From Rodentibacter haemolyticus (lineage in GTDB: Bacteria; Pseudomonadota; Gammaproteobacteria; Enterobacterales; Pasteurellaceae): a stretch of DNA of 64,000 nucleotides. Where the stretch lies: NCBI RefSeq assembly GCF_015356115.1, contig NZ_CP063056.1:1984001-2048000 (forward strand), given 5' to 3'. The translations under genes and the position numbers were made by a program. Under the pieces are notes generated by a model that saw only the letters and a list, made by a program, of their open reading frames with translations, ran no database searches and had not been told where the DNA came from. This document shows, piece by piece, positions 15,763-24,371 of this stretch; position 1 is the first letter of the stretch; each line of letters opens with the position of its first letter.

Positions 15763-16956
15763 TTACTCTTTCAAGTTTCGACAAGTCAGAAAATAATAGG
15801 CTAACACCGCAATGATCACGCAAGCGCCCATAGTAAGTAACATTGGCGCGGCAGTATCCATTTTCATCATTGCAACGAGTGAGCCCATTATTGCCCCCAC
15901 TGCGAAGCGTACGCTCCCCATTAGAGAATTGGCTGTACCTGCCATATTCGGGAATTTTTCCAGTACGGAGGCCATTGCATTAGAAGAAATAAGCGGATTT
16001 TGCCCTACAAAGAATGCGACACCAAGTGCCATAGACCAAAAACCGAAATCGAAAAGTGCGGTCAAAATCAGCCATATTCCGGATAAAAATTGAATGGTTA
16101 AACCAATGCGTAACATCGTTTCTGCACCAAGTTTCGTCACGAAGCGTCCGTTCAAGAAAGAGGCGAAAGTCATAATTGCAATGTTTAGCATAAAGAAATA
16201 ACCGAATTGATCTACTGCAATGCCATAAATTCCAATGTATACAATAGAGCCTGCCGTTACGAAAGCAAATAAACCGCCAAAACCGAAGGAGGCGGCGAAC
16301 ATATAGCCTAGTACTTCTTTTCGTTTCCATAGACTTATAAAATTACGTGCGATAATGTTGAGGCGAAGTGGAATACGATTTTCCTTTTTGTGTGTTTCCG
16401 GAATGATGACTGAAACAAGCAAAGCGGAGAGTATGCCCATTATGGCGATTACGTAAAAAATCGCATGCCAGTGAAAATATTTCACAATATAGCCGCCGAT
16501 AATCGGTGCGATTAAAGGGGCAATCATAAAGACGAGCGTAATACTGGACATCACCTTGGAAAGTTCGTTTTTACTGAATAAATCTTTCAGCAGCGCACCT
16601 GAAAGTACAACGGGGGCAGCACCGAAGAAGCCCTGTATAAAACGAAGTGCGGTGAAATTTCCGATAGAATTTATCTCCGTCAGAATGAGAGCGGTAATCG
16701 CACCGATAATCACACCAAGTAAGATGATTGGCTTGCGTCCGAAGCTGTCGCCAAAAGGCCCCCAAAATAATTGCCCGAATGCCATTCCATAAGCAAATGC
16801 GGTGAGCGTATATTGTACCTGCTCAGGGCTGATATTAAGATCTTTGGCGATTTCTAAAAATGATGGCAAATACATATCCACGCCGAAAGGCGGCAGCATA
16901 GATAAAATGCCGAGTGTTGCGATAAAAATAAAGGTGGGTTTTATATTTTGTGTCAT
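15763..16956 (-). CDS. bcr: Bcr/CflA-family drug efflux transporter (MFS)
   Basis: An inner-membrane multidrug/proton antiporter of the 12-segment DHA1 type. The 397-residue protein shows the loop 2-3 motif FGDSFGRKPIIL, GVDMYLPSFLEIAKDL in segment 1, ALRFIQGFFGAAPVVLSGAL in segment 4 and LIAPIIGGY in segment 5, as in Bcr. It starts 1 bp after the rsuA stop (TAA-T-ATG), so the two are translationally coupled, the same pair as in H. influenzae. Substrates cannot be predicted beyond the family (bicyclomycin, sulfonamides, dipeptides in relatives). Confidence 0.9.
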   Translation of the reverse strand: MTQNIKPTFIFIATLGILSMLPPFGVDMYLPSFLEIAKDLNISPEQVQYTLTAFAYGMAFGQLFWGPFGDSFGRKPIILLGVIIGAITALILTEINSIGNFTALRFIQGFFGAAPVVLSGALLKDLFSKNELSKVMSSITLVFMIAPLIAPIIGGYIVKYFHWHAIFYVIAIMGILSALLVSVIIPETHKKENRIPLRLNIIARNFISLWKRKEVLGYMFAASFGFGGLFAFVTAGSIVYIGIYGIAVDQFGYFFMLNIAIMTFASFLNGRFVTKLGAETMLRIGLTIQFLSGIWLILTALFDFGFWSMALGVAFFVGQNPLISSNAMASVLEKFPNMAGTANSLMGSVRFAVGAIMGSLVAMMKMDTAAPMLLTMGACVIIAVLAYYFLTCRNLKE

Positions 16957-16957
16957 A

Positions 16958-17656
16958 TTATTTTACCAAACTGTCAATTTCTGCTTGAGTGAGGGGGCGG
17001 TATCCGCCTTCTTCTAAGGTGTTATCCAATTCAACCGCACCGATTTTCCAACGATGTAAACCGATCACTTTATTGCCGAGAGCGGCAAACATTCGTTTTA
17101 CTTGGTGATAACGCCCTTCTGAAATCGTGAGGTTTACATTGTAATCATCTAAAATTTCAAGTTTTGCAGGCCTAGTGGGCGATTTTTCACCCCGTAATAA
17201 AATGCCTGCTGCACAGGCTTGTACGTAGTGTTCTTCCACTGGATCGGCAAGGGTAACAAGATAGGTTTTCTCACAATGATGTTTTGGCGAAGTAATACGG
17301 TGAGACCATTGTCCGTCATCGGTTAATAAGACAAGCCCTGTGGTATCGACATCCAAACGCCCTGCGCTGTGGAGCTTGCCGGACAGGGGATAGTCAAAGA
17401 ATTGGTAAATGGTGGGGTAATCACCGTCATCATTTGAACAAATACAGCCTTGCGGTTTATTGAGCATAAAATATTGTCCGCTTTCGAACCAAGTGAGTTG
17501 TTGATCTTCAAAATAAATTTCGTCATCTTGTGAAATTTGACGGGCGCTGTTTTTTTCAATTTCACCGTTAATTTTGACCGCACTTTGGCGAATGGCTTTG
17601 GTCGCTTGAGAGCGGGTTAAACCGGTATTTTCGGCAATGAATTTATCTAATCGCAT
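16958..17656 (-). CDS. rsuA: 16S rRNA pseudouridine(516) synthase
   Basis: Isomerises U516 of 16S rRNA. The 232-residue product has an N-terminal S4 RNA-binding domain (MRLDKFIAENTGLTRSQATK) followed by the pseudouridine synthase domain with the catalytic-Asp motif GRLDVDTTGLVLLTDDG, and QVKRMFAALGNKV near the C-terminus. Length matches E. coli RsuA (231). It is the first gene of a two-gene unit with bcr. Confidence 0.94.
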   Translation of the reverse strand: MRLDKFIAENTGLTRSQATKAIRQSAVKINGEIEKNSARQISQDDEIYFEDQQLTWFESGQYFMLNKPQGCICSNDDGDYPTIYQFFDYPLSGKLHSAGRLDVDTTGLVLLTDDGQWSHRITSPKHHCEKTYLVTLADPVEEHYVQACAAGILLRGEKSPTRPAKLEILDDYNVNLTISEGRYHQVKRMFAALGNKVIGLHRWKIGAVELDNTLEEGGYRPLTQAEIDSLVK

Positions 17657-17796
17657 AGGGTATCTCTTTCTTTTGGGTTAGGGCATATTTTACACGATGG
17701 CAGAGATATTGGCTGATGAATACAGGAAATAATTTTTCTGGGGGCAGACCCTGAACGCCATCGAGGTCATTTGGTGTTGCATTCGGTTTTCAATGA

Positions 17797-18423
17797 CTAA
17801 ATTTGATTAAACCATTTTACATAATTAAATTGATCGTAATATTTCGCGCCATTCCAACCGGAGAACGTAAAAATATCGCCCACTTGGTTTTGATTTTCAA
17901 ATCCTTTGATATAAAAGGCGGATTGTAATTCCGGGTAAGGCTTGTGAGTAAAAACGACTTTATTTTTGAACGGAAGCCGATCAAATGCCACAAGATCTTC
18001 ATAAGCAATGCCTTGCGCACCGTCTTTATCCGTCATAATAATAAATAAGTTATCAAAATTCATTCGTGCGGTGCGAATCTGCCATTTTTCGCCGGCTTCT
18101 TGTTCACTGTGATAATGCATAAAGTGAACAGTAATATCCGCCAATTTGCCAATGGGGTAATTTTTTTCCGAAGGGATAAACTCAAGGCGCTGTTGTCGAT
18201 AAAATTCGATATTTTGAAGATAACGAATGAAGTCTTTCGGGCTAAGATAAAGGTTTACAAAAGGTGAATTAAAGGGCTCGTTTAGATCGTGCAGCATAAA
18301 GGCACCGACACAGTTGGCGGAAAGCACCGTCATTCCGTGATTTTGTAAACTTGATTTGAGCTGATGATTAATGGATTTTCTTTGCCACTGATTAACCGCA
18401 TTTTTTAATTTTGAAAATAGCAT
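17797..18423 (-). CDS. DUF1919 family protein
   Basis: A 208-residue protein with NHGMTVLSANCVGAFMLHDL, FVNLYLSPKDFIRYLQNIEFY, ADITVHFMHYHSEQEA and FIIMTDKDGAQ, matching the pattern of DUF1919 proteins, which are found near exopolysaccharide or capsule genes in some bacteria. No signal peptide or membrane segment is seen, so it is probably cytoplasmic. Its biochemical function is unknown. The start has AAGGAGAAATT upstream. It sits between rsuA and maeB, as in H. influenzae, and reads divergently from maeB. Confidence 0.8.
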   Translation of the reverse strand: MLFSKLKNAVNQWQRKSINHQLKSSLQNHGMTVLSANCVGAFMLHDLNEPFNSPFVNLYLSPKDFIRYLQNIEFYRQQRLEFIPSEKNYPIGKLADITVHFMHYHSEQEAGEKWQIRTARMNFDNLFIIMTDKDGAQGIAYEDLVAFDRLPFKNKVVFTHKPYPELQSAFYIKGFENQNQVGDIFTFSGWNGAKYYDQFNYVKWFNQI

Positions 18424-18540
18424 AATTTCTCCTTAGTCCGTCTATGCTATCGCTTTTCTATCCATTAATTCAATCATTAATTTTTGTAACAAATTTGTGA
18501 AAATTTGCGCTTCATCACAAATTTATCTGTAAAGAGAGAG

Positions 18541-18546
18541 TATAAT
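18541..18546 (+). promoter_or_regulatory. Probable -10 box of maeB
   Basis: TATAAT lies 68 bp upstream of the maeB start, with a weak CAAATT at the -35 position 17 bp further up. The leader contains a short TCGATTC / GAATCGA inverted repeat. Confidence 0.5.
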
Positions 18547-18613
18547 CGGCGCATCTTTTCAATTCGATTCACAGGAATCGAGTTTCGTACCACTACAATG
18601 GAGAATTATTTAT

Positions 18614-20884
18614 ATGAGCGAACAATTACGCCAAGCGGCATTGGATTTTCACGAATTTCCTATTCCGGGAAAAATTGAAGTTACCCCAACAAAATCACTG
18701 GCAACCCAGCGCGATTTAGCACTCGCTTATTCTCCCGGCGTGGCGGAACCCTGTTTGGAAATAGAGAAAGATCCTTTGGCATCTTATAAATATACGGCTC
18801 GTGGAAATTTAGTGGCGGTAATTTCAAACGGCACGGCGGTGCTAGGATTAGGTAATATCGGTGCGCTTGCGGGTAAACCCGTTATGGAAGGAAAGGGCGT
18901 ATTATTTAAAAAATTCGCCGGTATTAATGTGTTTGATATTGAAGTTAACGAGCGTGATCCGGATAAACTGGTCGATATTATCGCTTCTCTTGAACCGACT
19001 TTCGGCGGTATTAATCTTGAAGATATTAAAGCTCCGGAATGTTTCTATATTGAGCAAAAACTGCGTGAACGAATGAATATTCCCGTATTTCATGATGATC
19101 AACACGGTACGGCGATTATCAGTGCTGCGGCGATTATCAATTCACTTCGCATTGTCGGTAAGAAAATTGAAGAGGTTCGTCTTGTGGCATCCGGTGCCGG
19201 TGCTGCCTCCATTGCTTGTTTGAACTTGCTTTTATCATTAGGAATGAAACGAGAAAATATCACCATTTGTGATTCTAAAGGTGTGGTGTATAAAAATCGT
19301 GATGATCGAATGGATCAAACCAAAAAAGATTATGCCATTGATGACAACGGCTGGCGTACATTGGCTGATGCAATGCCGAATGCGGATATTTTCCTCGGTT
19401 GTTCGGCGGCGGGAGCATTAACTCAAGATATGGTGAAATCCATGGCGGCGCATCCGATTATTCTTGCATTAGCCAATCCGAACCCGGAAATTACGCCGCC
19501 TGAAGCCAAAGCCGTTCGTCCTGATTCGATCGTTTGTACGGGTCGTTCCGATTATCCGAATCAAGTGAATAACGTACTTTGCTTTCCATTTATTTTCCGC
19601 GGTGCATTAGATGTGGGAGCAACCGCCATTAATGAAGAAATGAAACGTGCGGCGGTTTATGCCATTGCGGATCTTGCCCTTGAAGAACAAAATGAAGTGG
19701 TTACTTCCGCCTATGGCGGAGAAGGGGCGACTTTCGGTGCCGATTATGTGATCCCGCGTCCGTTCGATCCGCGTTTAATCGTGCGTATTGCCCCTGCGGT
19801 GGCAAAAGCCGCAATGGAATCCGGTGTGGCAACCCGTCCGATTTCGGATTGGAACGAATACATCGAAAAATTAACGCAATTTGTTTATAAAACAAGCCTC
19901 TTTATGCGCCCGATTTTCCATCAGGCGAAACAAGCGCCACAGCGTATTATTCTTGCAGAAGGCGAGGAAACCAACGCTTTACACGCAACACAAGAAGTGA
20001 TTTCTATGGGGTTGGCAAAACCGATTTTAATCGGTCGTGAAGCTGTGATTGAAAGCAAAATTAAAAAACTTGGTTTACGTTTACAACCGGGCGTTGATTT
20101 TGAGATTGTCGATAACGAAAACAATCCGCGCTATGAAGAATGTTGGAAACATTACTATGAATTAACCAAACGTAAAGGCATTACTCAGGCGATAGCAAAA
20201 CGTGTAGTGCGTTCAAATACCACCGTGCTTGCCTCTATTTTGGTTAATCTCGGCTATGCGGACGGTTTAATCTGCGGTTTATTCGGTTCTTACGGTAAAC
20301 ATTTAGCATCAATTCAAGACATCATCGGATTAAAAGACGATGTGAAAGTGCCGGCGAGTTTACAGAGTTTGGTTCTGCCAAGCGGTAACGTATTTTTGAC
20401 GGATATTCACGTGAATACCGATCCGACTGCGGAAGAATTAACGGAAATTACCTTAATGGCAGCAGAGGAAGTGCATCGTTTCGGTATTGAGCCTGCCGTC
20501 GCTTTACTTTCTCATTCAAATTACGGTTCATCAAATGAATTGGGCGCACCGAAAATGCGCGAAGTGTTAGAACTCGTGAAAGCACGTAATCCGAAATTAA
20601 TGATTGACGGTGAAATGCGCGGTGATTTGGCAATGAATGAAGAGCATCGCCGTGACATTATGCCGGATAGTCCGTTAAAAGGTTCGGCAAACTTGCTTGT
20701 ATTTCCGAATTTAAGCGCCGCACGTATTAGTTATAGCCTGTTGCGAGGCACAACGACAGCGATCACGGTAGGGCCGATTTTGATGGGAGTAAATAAATCC
20801 GCTCATATTTTAAATCCGACAGCTTCCGTTCGCCGTATCATCAATATGATTGCTTATGCGGCGGTGAAAGCACAACAAGATTAG
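18614..20884 (+). CDS. maeB: NADP-dependent malic enzyme with C-terminal phosphotransacetylase-like domain
   Basis: Decarboxylates malate to pyruvate, making NADPH. The 756-residue protein has an N-terminal malic enzyme domain (residues about 15-430) with LAYSPGVAEPC, NIEDIKAPECF-like NLEDIKAPECF, the HDDQHGTAI active-site segment and the nucleotide-binding VASGAGAASIACL. A PTA-like domain follows (about 430-756), usually regulatory and binding acetyl-CoA in this subclass. The start is supported by GGAGAATT. The same two-domain layout and neighbours are seen in H. influenzae. Confidence 0.95.
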   Translation: MSEQLRQAALDFHEFPIPGKIEVTPTKSLATQRDLALAYSPGVAEPCLEIEKDPLASYKYTARGNLVAVISNGTAVLGLGNIGALAGKPVMEGKGVLFKKFAGINVFDIEVNERDPDKLVDIIASLEPTFGGINLEDIKAPECFYIEQKLRERMNIPVFHDDQHGTAIISAAAIINSLRIVGKKIEEVRLVASGAGAASIACLNLLLSLGMKRENITICDSKGVVYKNRDDRMDQTKKDYAIDDNGWRTLADAMPNADIFLGCSAAGALTQDMVKSMAAHPIILALANPNPEITPPEAKAVRPDSIVCTGRSDYPNQVNNVLCFPFIFRGALDVGATAINEEMKRAAVYAIADLALEEQNEVVTSAYGGEGATFGADYVIPRPFDPRLIVRIAPAVAKAAMESGVATRPISDWNEYIEKLTQFVYKTSLFMRPIFHQAKQAPQRIILAEGEETNALHATQEVISMGLAKPILIGREAVIESKIKKLGLRLQPGVDFEIVDNENNPRYEECWKHYYELTKRKGITQAIAKRVVRSNTTVLASILVNLGYADGLICGLFGSYGKHLASIQDIIGLKDDVKVPASLQSLVLPSGNVFLTDIHVNTDPTAEELTEITLMAAEEVHRFGIEPAVALLSHSNYGSSNELGAPKMREVLELVKARNPKLMIDGEMRGDLAMNEEHRRDIMPDSPLKGSANLLVFPNLSAARISYSLLRGTTTAITVGPILMGVNKSAHILNPTASVRRIINMIAYAAVKAQQD

Positions 20885-20892
20885 CTATTGTG

Positions 20893-20976
20893 AATTTAAT
20901 TTAAAAAATTTGAGTCCTGTAGATTACAGGACTCAATCGTTAGGTTATCTGTTCGGATTTTTTGGTGCGGAGCACT
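20893..20976 (+). mobile_element. IS3-family right-end remnant
   Basis: The stretch TTTAAAAAATTTGAG...GATTACAGGACTCAA and the following TTATCTGTTCGGATTTTTTGG-like segment align with the last ~85 bp of the IS element at 967-1599, including the transposase C-terminus and the diverged terminal repeat. No left end or coding capacity remains. It lies immediately downstream of the maeB stop. Confidence 0.8.
20910..20936 (+). terminator. Hairpin after maeB derived from IS end
   Basis: A perfect 12-bp stem TTGAGTCCTGTA / TACAGGACTCAA with a GAT loop. The corresponding place in the IS copy at 1530-1556 has two mismatches in the stem. No strong T-run follows, so it may act as a processing or weak stop signal instead of an efficient terminator. 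Confidence 0.5.
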
Positions 20977-21027
20977 TTTGATTTAGCGCATAAGTGCGGT
21001 CTGTTTTTGGAATGTTTTTCGTTTTGC

Positions 21028-22335
21028 TTATTCTTCTGCCGTGCTTTTATCTTCCGGTAAGATGAGGTTTAAAATTAATGCGAATAATGAGCCGACAGTG
21101 ATACCAGAACCGAGAACTTCTTTAAAAAAGTGCGGTAATTTATCAAGGAGTTCCGGACGGGTTGTAACAGCCAAGCCGCAACCGATTGAAATGGCAATGA
21201 TTAAACCATTGCGTTTACTGCGTTCTACTTTATCCAGCATTTGAATTCCCGCTGCAATAATCATCGCGAACATCATCAAGCCTGCTCCGCCAAGTACCGG
21301 CAATGGAATGGAAACGATTAAGGCGCCGAATACGGGGAATAACCCTGCCAGTGCGAGTAATACGCCGGTGAGGGCTACCACGTGGCGGCTTGCCACGCCG
21401 GTTAAGGAAATGACACCGATATTTTGCGAGAAAGAAGAAAATGGTGTTGTGGACATAATGGCGGCAAGCGCAGACCCTAAGCCATCCGCTAATACTCCTC
21501 CACGTAAATGTTTACCGGTGATTTCGGTATTGGTTGCATTGCCTAAAGCAAGGAAATTACCGCTTGATTCCACAATTGTGACTAAGTAAGCAATTGACAT
21601 TCCGATAATACCGGAGATTGGGAAGGTTAAGCCGAAATGTAGTGGTTGTGGAACGGCAAAAGTTTGTGCGTTTGCTACGCCGTCAAAATTTACCCAACCG
21701 AGAATGAGGCAAAGTAGATAACCAGCCATCATTCCGATAACAATTGCTGCAGCAGAGAAAATTCCCTTACCCCATTGTACCAATATTACGACGATGACCA
21801 ATACGAAACTTGCCATCATTAAGTTTTCAGGGGTGGCATAATCGGCATCCCCCCTTTGCCCGCCGGCAAACCAATCTACGGCAACAGGAATAAGGCTTAA
21901 ACCAATCATCATAACCACGGTACCTGTTACCACAGGTGGGAAAAGTTTGCGAATGTACGGCATAAAGAAACTACCGATAATCATCACCAAAGATCCCACC
22001 AAAGAAGCCCCTAGAATCCCCGCAACACCATATTCGCTAAAGCCGATGGCGAGTGCCGCAGCAACAAAGGTGAAACTTGTTCCCATCACACTTGGTAAAC
22101 GGATGCCAATCGGACCTAAACCACGACATTGAATTACCGTCACCACACCGGAAATTAACAGTGCGGCATTGACCAATGTAATGGTATCTTCGGTAGGGAG
22201 TTTTAACACATTACCGATGACTAAAGGAACGGCGATAATACCGCCAAGAGCCGCTAACAGATGCTGTGCGGCAAGCAACAAACTCAGCCCAAAGGGCGGT
22301 TTGTCTTCAACAGAGTAAAGGAGTTGATTATTCAT
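21028..22335 (-). CDS. NCS2-family nucleobase permease (xanthine/uracil type)
   Basis: A proton-coupled purine or pyrimidine base carrier of the inner membrane. The 435-residue protein carries NCS2 motifs: QHLLAALGGIIAVPLVIG near the N-terminus, GVVTVIQCRGLGPIGIRLPSVMGTSFTFV, and FSSFSQNIGVISLTGVASR, which resembles xanthine/uric-acid carriers (XanQ, UacT) more than UraA. A PurR-like operator 56 bp upstream supports a purine substrate. This is inference, and uracil transport is not excluded. Confidence 0.85.
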   Translation of the reverse strand: MNNQLLYSVEDKPPFGLSLLLAAQHLLAALGGIIAVPLVIGNVLKLPTEDTITLVNAALLISGVVTVIQCRGLGPIGIRLPSVMGTSFTFVAAALAIGFSEYGVAGILGASLVGSLVMIIGSFFMPYIRKLFPPVVTGTVVMMIGLSLIPVAVDWFAGGQRGDADYATPENLMMASFVLVIVVILVQWGKGIFSAAAIVIGMMAGYLLCLILGWVNFDGVANAQTFAVPQPLHFGLTFPISGIIGMSIAYLVTIVESSGNFLALGNATNTEITGKHLRGGVLADGLGSALAAIMSTTPFSSFSQNIGVISLTGVASRHVVALTGVLLALAGLFPVFGALIVSIPLPVLGGAGLMMFAMIIAAGIQMLDKVERSKRNGLIIAISIGCGLAVTTRPELLDKLPHFFKEVLGSGITVGSLFALILNLILPEDKSTAEE

Positions 22336-22390
22336 AACGGAACCTTAAGTTAGTAAGAAAGCGCGAATTATACGTAAAATTGCTGTGAAG

Positions 22391-22402
22391 GCAATCGTTT
22401 GC
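22391..22402. promoter_or_regulatory. PurR-like operator of the nucleobase permease
   Basis: GCAATCGTTTGC differs from the palindromic PurR core GCAAACGTTTGC at one position. It lies 56 bp upstream of the permease start, just outside the MITE-like element. Confidence 0.65.
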
Positions 22403-22420
22403 GATAGCGAGTTGAAAAGA

Positions 22421-22646
22421 AAGTGCGGTCAAAAAAGATGATGATTTTCGGGGATTATGCAGCATTTGCACAAAATATCGTAGAGGGCGTTAGGCGAAGT
22501 CGTAACGCACCGTAATGGATTGATTTATTGATAATTAATAGAAAGGTGCGTTATGCCTACGGCTAACACACCTACCCCAAGAAATATCAGAAATAAAATT
22601 CTCTTTGTTTAACTAATACATAATACCGATGATTTTGACCGCTCTT
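22421..22646. repeat. MITE-like inverted repeat element, copy B
   Basis: Fills the 327-bp gap between the permease and the DASS carrier. It begins with AAGTGCGGTCAAAA and ends with the complement AAAAT...GACCGCTCTT. Inside are GGATTATGCAGCATTTGCAC on the left and the inverted TTTGTTTAACTAATACATAAT on the right. The core has AGGGCGTTAGGCGAAGTCG and GGTGCGTTATGCCTACGGC. Same class of core as copies A and D. Confidence 0.75.
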
Positions 22647-22662
22647 TGAATTTAAAAAAGAT

Positions 22663-24066
22663 CTACATCCAGAAAATATATGCAATAGTTGCAATGACAA
22701 ACATACAGGTTACATCGATATATTTACCTACGCGGATCATATCCGAATGCTTTACATTACCGGTTGCATACACAATGGCATTCGGCGGTGTCCCCACCGG
22801 CATCATAAATGCGCAAGATGCGCCAAGACCAATCGTGAGCGCGAAACCTAATGGCGGCATATTTAAGGCGTGTGCGATAGAAATAAAAATCGGCACAAGG
22901 AGAGCGGCACTTGCCGTATTTGAAGTAAATTCCGTTAGAATCACAATAAATGCGGCAACAATTAATGCCATCACATAGTAGTGACCGCCTTCAATAATAA
23001 ACACGATCCCCTCAGCCATAATTTTACTTGCGCCCGAGCTTTCTAATACGGCACTTAATGTTAAGCCGCCGCCGAATAGGAATAATACGCCCCATTCCGT
23101 GTTTTCTTGGATTTCTTTCCAGCTGGCGATACCGGTTACGCAAATGGCTATTGCTGCGGTTAGGGCGACCATGCTGTCAAAGCTACCGATAATGGTAGGC
23201 AATCCTAATAGCGTTGAGATAAACGGATTGATATAACCGCCGAAAACCCATAAAAATGCCGTAATAAAGAAAATGATGAGGGTGAGGAAGCGTTTTTTAT
23301 TCATTTTGATTTTGGCGAATTGTGCATCAAAATGTAAATTTAATTTTGGTTTGAAAATAATATAGAGCCAGCCGATAACAAGTGGAAATAGGAGAGTCAT
23401 CACCGGAGTGCCGTATTTCAACCAAGCGGCAAAATCTAAGTGTAACTGAGAGGCAGCAATGGCATTTGGCGGGCTACCTACCAGTGTTCCCATACCTCCG
23501 ATGGTAGCACTATAAGCAATACCAAGTAACACAAAAATATAGGTATTACGCTCTTTGTTTCGATCAAGCTGGCTTAAGATGGTCATCGAAAGCGGAATCA
23601 TCATAGCGGCGGTTGCCGTGTTACTCATCCACATTGAAAGAAATGCCGTGGCGAGGAAAAGATAAAGTACCGCCAGAAATAAACGACCTTTCGCCAATTG
23701 CATAATTTTATTGGCAATCATTTGATCGATTTTTTGTATATTCAGGGCTGTCGCAATGGCAAAACCACCAAAGAAGAGAAATATTGTCGGATCTGCAAAT
23801 GCAACTAAGGCTTGGCGACTGTTCACTAATCCGAGTAGCACGGACAAAATAGGAACAAAAAGTGCGGTGATCGTTACGTTTACCGCTTCTGTTAGCCACA
23901 AAATCGCAACAAAAGCGAGCAATGCTAAACCTTTATTGGCAGCCGGTTCAAAAGGGAGTGTTGCAAGTAAAATGAAGAAAAGCACCGCATCGGCAATAAA
24001 GATAATGGTGTTTTTACTCATTACATCACGGTTTGGCGATTTCATCGTAACCGGTGTTTGTTGCAT
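22663..24066 (-). CDS. DASS/SLC13-family sodium:dicarboxylate symporter
   Basis: An inner-membrane carrier for C4-dicarboxylates, citrate or related anions. The 467-residue protein has the two inverted-repeat SNT motifs of the family, MSNTATAAMM (first half) and TSNTASAALL (second half), plus GTLVGSPPNAIA and MPVGTPPNAIVYATG, as in VcINDY. The start could also be an internal ATG (MSKNTIIFIADAV) 15 residues in, which is closer to the first membrane segment. MITE-like elements flank it on both sides, so it is probably transcribed alone. Confidence 0.88.
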   Translation of the reverse strand: MQQTPVTMKSPNRDVMSKNTIIFIADAVLFFILLATLPFEPAANKGLALLAFVAILWLTEAVNVTITALFVPILSVLLGLVNSRQALVAFADPTIFLFFGGFAIATALNIQKIDQMIANKIMQLAKGRLFLAVLYLFLATAFLSMWMSNTATAAMMIPLSMTILSQLDRNKERNTYIFVLLGIAYSATIGGMGTLVGSPPNAIAASQLHLDFAAWLKYGTPVMTLLFPLVIGWLYIIFKPKLNLHFDAQFAKIKMNKKRFLTLIIFFITAFLWVFGGYINPFISTLLGLPTIIGSFDSMVALTAAIAICVTGIASWKEIQENTEWGVLFLFGGGLTLSAVLESSGASKIMAEGIVFIIEGGHYYVMALIVAAFIVILTEFTSNTASAALLVPIFISIAHALNMPPLGFALTIGLGASCAFMMPVGTPPNAIVYATGNVKHSDMIRVGKYIDVTCMFVIATIAYIFWM

Positions 24067-24187
24067 AAATATTCCTTAATGCTCATTGATAAGACGGCGG
24101 ATTATAGCATAGGGAAGATTTTCAGAAATGGAAAAGCGACGAAGAATTGATTCGTATCAAAAGAGTAAGCGATCAAAAAAACACAAG

Positions 24188-24364
24188 GATTTTTCGATAT
24201 TATGTAGCACTTGCACAAATATTGCTAAATAACGATTTTGTAGGGTGGGCAAATTTTTGCCCACCAATTCCAAACCGTGAATTTCAATGGTGGGCAACAA
24301 GTTGCACCACCCTACTTTTCACTTTGTGGGCTAATACATAATGCTGGAATTTTTGACCGCACTT
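24188..24364. repeat. MITE-like inverted repeat element, copy C (alternative core)
   Basis: Between the DASS carrier and the antiporter. The ends match the family: CGATATTATGTAGCACTTGC on the left and, inverted on the right, CACTTTGTGGGCTAATACAT followed by an uptake signal (ACCGCACTT at 24356-24364). The core differs: GTAGGGTGGGCAAATTTTTG, then TGGTGGGCAACAAGTTGCAC and CACCCTAC, an unrelated palindrome in place of the GTAACGCACC core. Confidence 0.7.
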
Positions 24365-24371
24365 TTTCGTA

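Noticed and set aside
17740..17796. Possible IS or gene remnant near GGGGGCAGACCCTGAACGCC
   Set aside because: It is too short to assign; no reading frame or inverted repeat partner was found nearby.
18489..18530. CRP-like site upstream of maeB (TTTGTGA ... TCACAAA)
   Set aside because: The half sites are separated by about 14 bp instead of 6, so it does not fit CRP.
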